Program-made: the position numbers and the translations under genes
Assembly (NCBI RefSeq): GCF_000190735.1
Contig: NC_015177.1
Coordinates: 3,348,001-3,412,000 of the forward strand
Reading direction: 5' to 3'
Source: Pseudopedobacter saltans DSM 12145
GTDB taxonomy: Bacteria; Bacteroidota; Bacteroidia; Sphingobacteriales; Sphingobacteriaceae
DNA length: 64,000 bases
Shown here: positions 16,355 through 24,109 of the stretch, piece after piece
Numbering within the stretch: position 1 is the first letter of the stretch
Layout: every line of letters starts with the position of its first letter
The notes under the pieces: model-generated
The model's input: the letters and a program-made list of their open reading frames with translations, nothing else
Told to the model about the DNA's origin: nothing
Databases searched by the model: none

Positions 16355-18448
16355 TTATTTTTTCAAAAGAATATAATCCGTCATTATTTTAATAGCCTCA
16401 GACTGAATAAAGTCGAATTTATCCTCTTTAGTTTTTTCTGCTTTAACCACAACACCCTCATCTTCAGATTTAGAAACATCTTTTTTCTTCAACGGCTCTA
16501 AACCTCTGTAAACTCTTCTTTCATTTTCTTTTGCCAGGTTTTTTGCTTCCTGATCTTCACGTAGCTTTTTTAACTCAACTTCATTTAAGGGAAGTGGCTT
16601 TTCTTTATCCAAATCTTTAAAGTCTTCTATATCCTGAAGCAGGAATTGATATTCCTTGCTACTTTTCATTCGAGCATCATGCATAGCCTTTAGCTTTTGA
16701 ATAACAGTAGTTAAATCAGCTACTTTGGTATAATTACTACTTTTTATTTCATCCCATGGCAAAGCAGAAGGCTCAGAACTTTCGCCATATTTGTCTGCTG
16801 GAAAAATAGTTGGAAACTCAATATCCGGTGTAACACCTTTGTGCTGAGTAGAACTTCCGCTAATACGATAGAATTTACCCGTGGTTAAATTAATCTGTCC
16901 ACCCTTATCTCCCAAAGTTGGATTAATTCTGGACATTGGTAAAGCAGACTGTACAGTTCCTTTTCCGTAAGTTGTATTTCCTATAATGATTCCTCTTCCA
17001 TAATCCTGAATAGCACCAGCAAAAATCTCTGAAGCTGATGCGCTGAACCGATCAACAAGAACTTCCAGAGGTCCGCTCCAGGCGATAGTTTCATCTTCAT
17101 CTCTATTTACTTCAACACGGTTTCTAAGATCTCTAACCTGAACAACAGGGCCAGATTTTATAAATAAACCAGTTAGCTCGATGGCTTCCAATAAGGATCC
17201 GCCACCATTTGTTCTTAAGTCTATAATAACACCGTCTACATTTTCTTTTTTCAACGAATCCAGAATAATCCTAACATCTCTTGTTGTTGACTTATAGTTT
17301 TTATCTCCCGCCTGCATGGCTTTCCAATCAGCATAAAACGCAGGTACTTCGATAATACCATATTTAAACGTTCTACCGTTTCTAACCTCAGTTTTAATGA
17401 TTTTTTTCGCAGATTGATCTTCAAGGATAATTTTCTCGCGTACCATAGAAACGATTTTTGGTGTCGCAGAAATATCCTGATCTTTTGATAAAATCTTTAG
17501 TCTTACAATCGTTCCTTTGTTACCTCTTATCAGGGAGATTGCATTGTCTAATCTCCAGCCAATCACATCGACAAACTCCCCATCTTTTCCTTGTGCAACA
17601 GCCAGAATCTTATCATCTATTTTAATTTGCTTACTCTTGTCTGCTGGACCGCCAGTTACCACACTTTTAATGGTAACAAACTCATTTTCCATAGTCAGCG
17701 TCGCTCCAATACCTTCCAAAGATCTGGACATATCTATATTGAAGTTTGCTGCGTTACTAGGGTTATAATAGTTTGTATGTGGATCTACTGAATCGGTAAA
17801 CGCAGCCATAATTAGCTGAAACACGTCCTGACTATTGATTTTATTGGATTGAGACACCAAATTTTCATAGCGCTTTTTCAGGATTTCCTTAATTTCAGTT
17901 GGCTCTTTTTTTGCTAATTTCAGGTTAAGGAAATCATATCGTACCTTTTTCGCCCAATAAGCATCACTTTCTTTAAGATCTTTAAAATAATTCTGTTTCT
18001 CACGGCTAAAAACGTATTGCTCTTTTTTCGTAAAATCGAAGTCTCCTTTTGTCAGGTAATTAATAGAAAAGGCTTGTCTTTCACTATAACGTTTTTGATA
18101 AACGTTGAAAATATAGAAAGGAGCAGACAAATCTCCTGATTTAAAATCGTTATCCAATTGATACCTGAACGCCTCGAACTCCTTAATATCTTCATCTAAA
18201 AAATAGATTCTATTAGGATCGAGATTTTTAATATACCGATCAAAAATTAAATTCGATATCGAATCATTCAAATCTACCTTTTTATACGTATAAGATGTAA
18301 GTAGTTCAGAAATATCTTTCACTATCACTCCCTGCTGAGGGTCTGCTTTCAAATTATTCGAACCGGCAACTTCTTTATTAACGCGAGGAGTAGCCGTACA
18401 TGAAATTGCCAAGGCAATTAAAACCCCCGAAAATATTTTCTTTAACAT
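16355..18448 (-). CDS. prc: Carboxy-terminal processing protease (Prc/Tsp, S41) lipoprotein
   Basis: Envelope serine protease of 697 residues that degrades or trims proteins from a nonpolar C terminus. From the ATG at 18448 the product starts MLKKIFSGVLIALAISC, a lipoprotein signal with Cys17; a 13-residue upstream extension is open but has no signal character. An N-terminal helical region is followed by a PDZ domain (about 242-327) and the S41 catalytic domain, which carries the nucleophile Ser473 in FSASASEIFAGAIQDYGRG and the general-base Lys496 in YGKGTVQ. A basic C-terminal tail (about 570-697) matches the DUF3340-type extension of Tsp. A terminator follows at 16302-16334. Confidence 0.93.
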   Translation of the reverse strand: MLKKIFSGVLIALAISCTATPRVNKEVAGSNNLKADPQQGVIVKDISELLTSYTYKKVDLNDSISNLIFDRYIKNLDPNRIYFLDEDIKEFEAFRYQLDNDFKSGDLSAPFYIFNVYQKRYSERQAFSINYLTKGDFDFTKKEQYVFSREKQNYFKDLKESDAYWAKKVRYDFLNLKLAKKEPTEIKEILKKRYENLVSQSNKINSQDVFQLIMAAFTDSVDPHTNYYNPSNAANFNIDMSRSLEGIGATLTMENEFVTIKSVVTGGPADKSKQIKIDDKILAVAQGKDGEFVDVIGWRLDNAISLIRGNKGTIVRLKILSKDQDISATPKIVSMVREKIILEDQSAKKIIKTEVRNGRTFKYGIIEVPAFYADWKAMQAGDKNYKSTTRDVRIILDSLKKENVDGVIIDLRTNGGGSLLEAIELTGLFIKSGPVVQVRDLRNRVEVNRDEDETIAWSGPLEVLVDRFSASASEIFAGAIQDYGRGIIIGNTTYGKGTVQSALPMSRINPTLGDKGGQINLTTGKFYRISGSSTQHKGVTPDIEFPTIFPADKYGESSEPSALPWDEIKSSNYTKVADLTTVIQKLKAMHDARMKSSKEYQFLLQDIEDFKDLDKEKPLPLNEVELKKLREDQEAKNLAKENERRVYRGLEPLKKKDVSKSEDEGVVVKAEKTKEDKFDFIQSEAIKIMTDYILLKK

Positions 18449-18703
18449 ATATTTAACTTTTCCGAACCTTGTGTGAGCGGTATCCATCTATTAACGTGAA
18501 ATATCAAAAATTAATGCCTAAAACTAAACAAAAATTAGCTAACAATAAGTTTAAAGGACAACAGTTTGATAATAATTTTCGTTTTTTTTATGTAAAAAAA
18601 ATCGAAGGCCGGATTTAATTCTTAAAAGTCATTAAGCCTTCTTGAAATACTAAATAATTTAGCTTTTTTATTTAACTTTATCCAGTCAGCTAATTTTGAA
18701 GAT

Positions 18704-19984
18704 TTGATAACTAGAGAACCTTTAGCGGAAAGAATGCGTCCAAAAAATCTGGACGAATACACTGGACAAAAACATTTGGTGGGGCCAGGTGCTGTTTTAA
18801 GGAAAGCCATTGATAAAGGCAATATTCCAAGCATGATTTTCTGGGGGCCTCCCGGAGTTGGAAAAACTACGCTCTCTTTTATTATTGCCCAATCGCAGGA
18901 CAGACCTTTTTTCTCTTTAAGCGCTATTAATTCCGGAGTAAAAGATGTTCGGGACGTTATCGATAAAGCCAAAATGTATAAAAAAGCCGGACATCCTATC
19001 CCGGTTCTTTTTATAGATGAGATTCATCGTTTTTCTAAATCTCAACAAGATTCCTTACTTGGAGCCGTAGAACGTGGTTATGTTACATTAATTGGAGCTA
19101 CTACAGAAAACCCCTCTTTTGAAGTTATATCGGCATTGCTATCCAGATGCCAGGTTTATATTTTAGAAAATTTAAGTGAAGAAGATCTGTTAGGATTATT
19201 AAATCGGGCAATGATTTTAGATCCGATTCTTCAGGAAAAAGAAATTACGTTAAAAGAAACGGAAGCTCTTCTTCGCTTATCAGGCGGGGATGGAAGAAAA
19301 TTGCTAAATATTTTCGAACTTCTGGTGAATGCAGCGCCAACCGATAAGGTTGAAATTACCAACGAATTTGTTTTAGCCAATGTGCAACAACAGATGGCTT
19401 TATATGATAAAGCAGGTGAACAACATTATGATATTATATCTGCTTTTATTAAGTCTATACGCGGTAGTGATCCTAACGCCGCTGTTTATTGGCTGGCAAG
19501 AATGATTGAAGGCGGCGAAGACCCTTCTTTTATTGCCAGAAGGTTACTGATTTTAGCTTCCGAAGATATTGGAAATGCAAATCCTAATGCTTTGCTTTTA
19601 GCCAACAACTGCTTTCAGGCAGTAAATATCATTGGTTTCCCTGAATCGAGAATTATATTATCGCAAACGGTAACTTATTTAGCAAGCTCTGCTAAAAGTA
19701 ATGCCGCTTACGAAGCCATTAACCAGGCGCAGAGTTTAGTTAAACAAACCGGAGACTTACCTGTTCCTTTACATTTAAGAAACGCTCCAACCAAGCTAAT
19801 GAAAGAAATTGGTTATGGCGAAGAATATAAATACGCTCACGCCTATGAAGGAAACTTTGTCGATCAGGAATTTTTTCCTCAGAAACTAAGTGGAACTACA
19901 TTATATAAGCCACAGAAAAATCCGGCTGAACTAAAGATTTTGGAAAGATTGAAAAATTTATGGAGAGGAAGATATAAATATTGA
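18704..19984 (+). CDS. rarA: Replication-associated recombination ATPase RarA (MgsA/WRNIP1 family)
   Basis: AAA+ ATPase acting at stalled replication forks with SSB and clamp-loader-like activity. The 426-residue protein has PLAERMRPKNLDEYTGQKHL, Walker A FWGPPGVGKTTL, Walker B VLFIDEIHRF, sensor region GATTENPSFEV, and a C-terminal helical tetramerisation part with RLLILASEDIGNANP. There is no ATG before the conserved N terminus: the frame is open back to 18626 without one, and TTG at 18704 places Met four residues before PLAERMRPK, as expected for the family. A TTG start is therefore the best choice. Confidence 0.93.
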   Translation: MITREPLAERMRPKNLDEYTGQKHLVGPGAVLRKAIDKGNIPSMIFWGPPGVGKTTLSFIIAQSQDRPFFSLSAINSGVKDVRDVIDKAKMYKKAGHPIPVLFIDEIHRFSKSQQDSLLGAVERGYVTLIGATTENPSFEVISALLSRCQVYILENLSEEDLLGLLNRAMILDPILQEKEITLKETEALLRLSGGDGRKLLNIFELLVNAAPTDKVEITNEFVLANVQQQMALYDKAGEQHYDIISAFIKSIRGSDPNAAVYWLARMIEGGEDPSFIARRLLILASEDIGNANPNALLLANNCFQAVNIIGFPESRIILSQTVTYLASSAKSNAAYEAINQAQSLVKQTGDLPVPLHLRNAPTKLMKEIGYGEEYKYAHAYEGNFVDQEFFPQKLSGTTLYKPQKNPAELKILERLKNLWRGRYKY

Positions 19985-20004
19985 GTTTTCTTAAGTGTCT
20001 TTGA

Positions 20005-20137
20005 ACCGCAAAGGGCACACAGATAAGGACACAATTCACCAAGAGAGTTTTTTGGACTTGACTAACTCAAAATGAAAAGACCACAAAGCATAATTAAAAC
20101 TTTGTGGCCTTTGTAATTTCTTAGCGCCCTTTGCGGT
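20005..20137. repeat. Nested palindromic intergenic element (REP-like)
   Basis: Outer arms ACCGCAAAGGGC (20005-20016) / GCCCTTTGCGGT (20126-20137) are perfectly complementary; inner arms CCACAAAG (20081-20088) / CTTTGTGG (20100-20107) form a local hairpin. The element fills the space between the convergent rarA and gltX genes. Similar 'CCGCAAAGG...CCTTTGCGG' elements are, from memory, frequent between genes in Bacteroidota genomes. It may also serve as a terminator for both genes. Confidence 0.6.
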
Positions 20138-20147
20138 AAAAACCAGA

Positions 20148-21659
20148 TTATTGAAATAAAGGCAATGCCGTCTGAATTCTCCTGATTGTTTCTTCTTTTC
20201 CTAATGCCAGTGCTATATCAAAAACCTGAGGGCCAAATTTCCCGCCCACCAGCATAATTCTGAAAGGCAACATGACTTCCCCAATTTTCAATCCTTTATC
20301 AGCGGCCAACTGTTTAAATTCTGTTTCTAAAACGGCGGCATCTATAAATTCTCCGGCTTCAATGTGTTTAATATAGGCGTCAAAGAAAGCCGCTTTGTCT
20401 GCATTCCATTTCGGCTTAACAGCATCAATATCATATTGCTGTGGTGCTTCAAAAAAGAATGATGCTTGCTGATAGAAATCCGGCAATAAGATGCAACGTT
20501 CTTTAACCATATCTATAACCTTAACCAACTGTTCTTCCGTTACCGAAATTCCTTTTTCTTTAAAAACCTCCTTCACATAAGGATATAAACGCTGTGCAGA
20601 CGATTTTTTAATCCACTCGCCGTTAAACCACTTTGCCTTCTCATAATCGAATTTTGCACCCGATTTATTTACTCTTTCTAAAGAGAATTTCTCACATAAT
20701 TCTTCTAAAGAAAATAGCTCCTGATCCGTTCCGTCGTTCCAACCCAGCATTGCCAGCATATTAAGGAAAGCTTCTGGAAGGAAACCTACTTCTTTAAAGC
20801 CTGCAGCCAGTTCCTTCGTAACGGGGTCTGTCCAGTTCATCGCATAAACCGGAAATCCTAAACGTTGGCCATCACGTTTACTTAACTTTCCATGTCCATC
20901 CGGTTTTAGAATCAATGGTAAGTGAGCCCATTCCGGCATATCTTTTTCCCAGCCAAGATATTTCCAAAGCAAAATATGGATAGGGGATGAAGGCAACCAT
21001 TCTTCTCCACGGAAAGCATGTGTAATCTTCATCAGATAGTCATCAACAACCACGGCTAAATGATAAGTTGGCATTCCGTCAGCTTTCAACAACACTTTAT
21101 CATCTACTTCATTACTATCAAAACTTACATGGCCACGAATTAGATCTACGAAATGTATATTCTGATCTTCGGGAACTTTAATTCGCACTACATATGGTAC
21201 ACCTTGAGTCAACAATTGCTCAACTTCCACCGCAGAAAGTGTTAAAGAATTTCTTAATGTCATTCTGGTAGATTTGTCGTATCTAAAATTCTCTATCGTA
21301 TTTCTTGCATTTTCTAATTCTTCAGGAGTATCAAAAGCATAATATGCGTAGCCATTCTTAATTAGCTCATCCGCATACTTTTTATAGATCGGTTTTCTTT
21401 CGCTTTGGCGATAAGGAGCGTATTCTCCACCTACATTTGGGCCTTCACCTGGATTTAATCCACACCATTTTAAACAGTTAATAATGTATTCTTCTGCGCC
21501 GGGAACATAGCGGGTTTGATCCGTATCCTCAATTCTTAATACAAATTCTCCGTTATTCTTCTTCGCAAATATATAGTTGAATAAAATGGTTCTGACTCCT
21601 CCGATATGAAGTCCGCCAGTTGGACTTGGCGCAAACCTGACTCTTACTTTTTTGTCCAT
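20148..21659 (-). CDS. gltX: Glutamyl-tRNA synthetase
   Basis: Class I aminoacyl-tRNA synthetase that charges tRNA-Glu. The 503-residue protein starts MDKKVRVRFAPSPTGGLHIG, which holds the HIGH-type motif (HIGG). The KMSKS-type motif is KLSKRDGQ. In between are the Glu-binding segment FVLRIEDTDQTRYVPGAEE and AFRGEEWLPSSPIH. The C-terminal helical anticodon-binding domain ends at LPLF. The length is normal for the bacterial enzyme. The gene stands alone between a palindromic repeat and its own promoter region. Confidence 0.97.
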   Translation of the reverse strand: MDKKVRVRFAPSPTGGLHIGGVRTILFNYIFAKKNNGEFVLRIEDTDQTRYVPGAEEYIINCLKWCGLNPGEGPNVGGEYAPYRQSERKPIYKKYADELIKNGYAYYAFDTPEELENARNTIENFRYDKSTRMTLRNSLTLSAVEVEQLLTQGVPYVVRIKVPEDQNIHFVDLIRGHVSFDSNEVDDKVLLKADGMPTYHLAVVVDDYLMKITHAFRGEEWLPSSPIHILLWKYLGWEKDMPEWAHLPLILKPDGHGKLSKRDGQRLGFPVYAMNWTDPVTKELAAGFKEVGFLPEAFLNMLAMLGWNDGTDQELFSLEELCEKFSLERVNKSGAKFDYEKAKWFNGEWIKKSSAQRLYPYVKEVFKEKGISVTEEQLVKVIDMVKERCILLPDFYQQASFFFEAPQQYDIDAVKPKWNADKAAFFDAYIKHIEAGEFIDAAVLETEFKQLAADKGLKIGEVMLPFRIMLVGGKFGPQVFDIALALGKEETIRRIQTALPLFQ

Positions 21660-21703
21660 TATTGTCGTTCTAAAAGATTAAAAGCCTTATGACTTTGGGA
21701 CTG

Positions 21704-21711
21704 CAAAGTTA
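21704..21711 (-). promoter_or_regulatory. Possible -7 promoter element of gltX
   Basis: Minus-strand TAACTTTG matches TAnnTTTG, about 45 bases before the gltX ATG. No TTG lies at the right distance upstream, so only half of the promoter is recognisable. Confidence 0.35.
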
Positions 21712-21826
21712 CATTTATTAAAGTTTAAAGTAAAGTACATTAGATAGGAGATTTAAGACAAGAGAGGTGAAAATGTATGTAACTTGAGTTCTGAAACTCC
21801 AATTGTCAGAATTGAATTTAAAAGAT

Positions 21827-22849
21827 TCAATGCTCAACTTCAACTCCCAATCCCGGTTTCTTGCTCAAAATATATTTCCCTTCCTGAAAATCAGGTTGCT
21901 TAAAAGGATTGTTAGACGTCAGAAACGGGCCGTCCAAATCCGCAAAATCACAAAGCGGAGCCAAATTCGCTCCCGCCAGTGTAGCAACACTGGTTTCACT
22001 CATGCAGCCTATCAAAATACGCATATCCAATCCTTTGGCTTTTTTTATCATTCTAAAAGCCTCATGCATACCGGCAGACTTCATCAATTTCACATTAATT
22101 CCATGATAAACCCCATAAGCCTTCTCAACATCGATAAAACGCTGAACAGCTTCGTCTCCAATAATAGGAATTGGGCTATGTTCTGTGATATAAGCATTTC
22201 CCTCAATATCCAATTTATCCATTGGTTGCTCTATCAGTAAAACACCTTGTTCCTGTAACCAATAGGTCATTTCAACGCCTTTAATTTTATCTTCCCAACC
22301 CTGATTGGCATCCACATATAAAGGCAATTCAGTTACAGACCTGATGGTGTCGATTAATAATCTATCATTATCCCTCCCCAACTTTATTTTTAGTAATTTA
22401 AAATTATAAGCCAAAGCATCTTCAACTTTTTTGACAATAACTTCAGGAGTATCTATCCCAATGGTATAAGTTGTTAATGGCATATTATCTGGATTTGCTC
22501 CAAACAATTCATAACACGGCTTATTTTCTATCTTACCCGTTAAATCATGCAAAGCCGTATCTATAGCTGCTTTTATTGCCGGTTGACCGGGCGCAATTTC
22601 ATCCAGATAAGCAATTACATTATCCATATTAAAAGGATAAGAAAATCTTGAAAAATCCACCTTATTTAGGAAATCCGTGGCAGTATCAAAACTTTCTCCC
22701 ATGTAAGGAACCATAGAAGCTTCTCCAAAGCCGACAAACCCTTCAAAATGAACCTCCAATAACAAAACAGGGGTACTTGTTCTGGAAAACTTCGCTATAG
22801 TGAAAGGAAATTTTAATTCAAGATTTAGTAATTTGTAACTTATCTTCAT
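21827..22849 (-). CDS. Dipeptide epimerase (L-Ala-D/L-Glu epimerase type, enolase superfamily)
   Basis: A 340-residue muconate-lactonizing-subgroup enzyme. Catalytic features: KIKLG (the KxK lysine pair) after FKLLKIKL; metal ligands Asp, Glu and Asp in YVDANQGW, LIEQPMD and IIGDEAVQ; and the opposite-face Lys in NVKLMKSAG. In the Ala-Glu epimerase branch these serve 1,1-proton transfer on the D-Glu residue during recycling of murein peptides. The ATG at 22849 begins MKISYKLLNLELKFPFTI; an upstream in-frame ATG adds only six residues. Substrate assignment rests on family similarity. Other dipeptide epimerases are possible. Confidence 0.85.
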   Translation of the reverse strand: MKISYKLLNLELKFPFTIAKFSRTSTPVLLLEVHFEGFVGFGEASMVPYMGESFDTATDFLNKVDFSRFSYPFNMDNVIAYLDEIAPGQPAIKAAIDTALHDLTGKIENKPCYELFGANPDNMPLTTYTIGIDTPEVIVKKVEDALAYNFKLLKIKLGRDNDRLLIDTIRSVTELPLYVDANQGWEDKIKGVEMTYWLQEQGVLLIEQPMDKLDIEGNAYITEHSPIPIIGDEAVQRFIDVEKAYGVYHGINVKLMKSAGMHEAFRMIKKAKGLDMRILIGCMSETSVATLAGANLAPLCDFADLDGPFLTSNNPFKQPDFQEGKYILSKKPGLGVEVEH

Positions 22850-22888
22850 GTAAATTCGTCCAAACAAATATATAAAAACAACCTCTAT

Positions 22889-24019
22889 ATGATAAAAAAG
22901 GCTTTGTTCTATTTTATAGCCCTGAGTTTAGTTCTTCAATCATGCAGTAGCGGCACGAAACTGCTGGAAAAAGGAAATTATGATAATGCTGTATTTACTG
23001 CTGTAAAACGCCTAAAAAGCAACGGAGCTCATGCAAAATCAGGTCAAACACTTGCTGAAGCATATGATTTAGCTGTAAAAAATCATTTGAGAAAAATTGA
23101 GCAGGCGAAATATTCCAACAATGGGTTTAAATGGGATGAAGTTGTTTATAATTATGAAGATTTAAACGCACTGGCCGAAGCAATAGAGGGTTGTCCAAGT
23201 TGTCAAAAAATTATTCCTCGTACTACATTCTACACGTCCGAATTAAGTTTCGCCCGTTCGCAGGCGGCAGAAGAACGTTATCTTGCTGCAAATAAACTGT
23301 TAAAGGAAAATAAAAGAGAGTCTGCAAAAGTTGCTTACAGATATTTTGAACTTGCAGATTACTTTATTCCCAATTATAAGGACGTTAAAGCAAAATTAAA
23401 CGAAGCGTATTATGCAGCAGCATTAAAAGTGGTTGTTGAACCTATTAGAGTAAATTCTAATTTATATAAATTGTCTAACGATTATTTTCAGTCGAAACTG
23501 GATGAGTTTATGTCAAGCTATGAGACTAAAAATTTTGTCATGTTTTTTAGACCCGAAGACTTACGAAGACAAAAGCTACAGGCAGATCACGTGATGATCT
23601 TTAGTTTTGATGATTTTGTAGTAGGGCAAACTTATGTAAAGGAACGTGTAGAAGAGGTCAAGAAAGAAAATGTTTTAGTTGGGTACACTGATCAGAAAAG
23701 ACCCGTTTATTCTACTGTAAAAGCAACTTTATCTGTTTTTGACAAAACGATTAGTTCGGGAGGACAATTAGACCTGACGATCTTAGATGCCAGGACTAAT
23801 AGGCTTATTAATCAGCAAAAAATGCCGGGAACTTTTGTTTGGAAAGATTCATGGGCGTCTTACCGTGGTGATGACAGAGCTTTGAGCAATGAACAATTGC
23901 AACTTTGTAGAAAAAAAGAAGGAATGCCCCCGCCACCACAAACCTTATTTCTCGAATTTACAAAACCTATTTATAGTCAGGCGACATCCGCAATTACTAG
24001 ATTTTATAGTCAATATTAA
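22889..24019 (+). CDS. Lipoprotein of unknown function with TPR-like N-terminal half
   Basis: A 376-residue envelope lipoprotein: signal MIKKALFYFIALSLVLQSC with Cys19. The first half is helical and TPR-like (LLEKGNYDNAVFTAVKRL, EERYLAANKLLKENKRESAK), consistent with protein-protein contacts, and contains a CPSC pair at Cys102/Cys105. The second half looks beta-rich (VKATLSVFDKTISSGGQLDL). I do not recognise a named family. It is divergent from the epimerase gene; a terminator and then polA follow. Confidence 0.6.
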   Translation: MIKKALFYFIALSLVLQSCSSGTKLLEKGNYDNAVFTAVKRLKSNGAHAKSGQTLAEAYDLAVKNHLRKIEQAKYSNNGFKWDEVVYNYEDLNALAEAIEGCPSCQKIIPRTTFYTSELSFARSQAAEERYLAANKLLKENKRESAKVAYRYFELADYFIPNYKDVKAKLNEAYYAAALKVVVEPIRVNSNLYKLSNDYFQSKLDEFMSSYETKNFVMFFRPEDLRRQKLQADHVMIFSFDDFVVGQTYVKERVEEVKKENVLVGYTDQKRPVYSTVKATLSVFDKTISSGGQLDLTILDARTNRLINQQKMPGTFVWKDSWASYRGDDRALSNEQLQLCRKKEGMPPPPQTLFLEFTKPIYSQATSAITRFYSQY

Positions 24020-24025
24020 ATAAGG

Positions 24026-24060
24026 TTAAGGCTAGACTCTTTGTCCCGCCTTAATTTTTT
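24026..24060 (+). terminator. Terminator after the TPR-like lipoprotein gene
   Basis: TTAAGGC (24026-24032) / GCCTTAA (24048-24054) with a second inner GAC/GTC pairing and then six T. It lies just past the lipoprotein stop codon. Confidence 0.75.
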
Positions 24061-24067
24061 ATTTTTG
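24041..24067 (+). promoter_or_regulatory. Possible polA promoter overlapping the terminator
   Basis: TTG (24041-24043), 16 bases, TATTTTTG (24060-24067). The -7 element matches TAnnTTTG; the spacing is one or two bases short of the usual range. Transcription would begin about 35 bases before the polA ATG. Confidence 0.4.
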
Positions 24068-24109
24068 AAGTTCATCACCATTTTTGGTGTTTAACGAAAA
24101 CAACAACAA

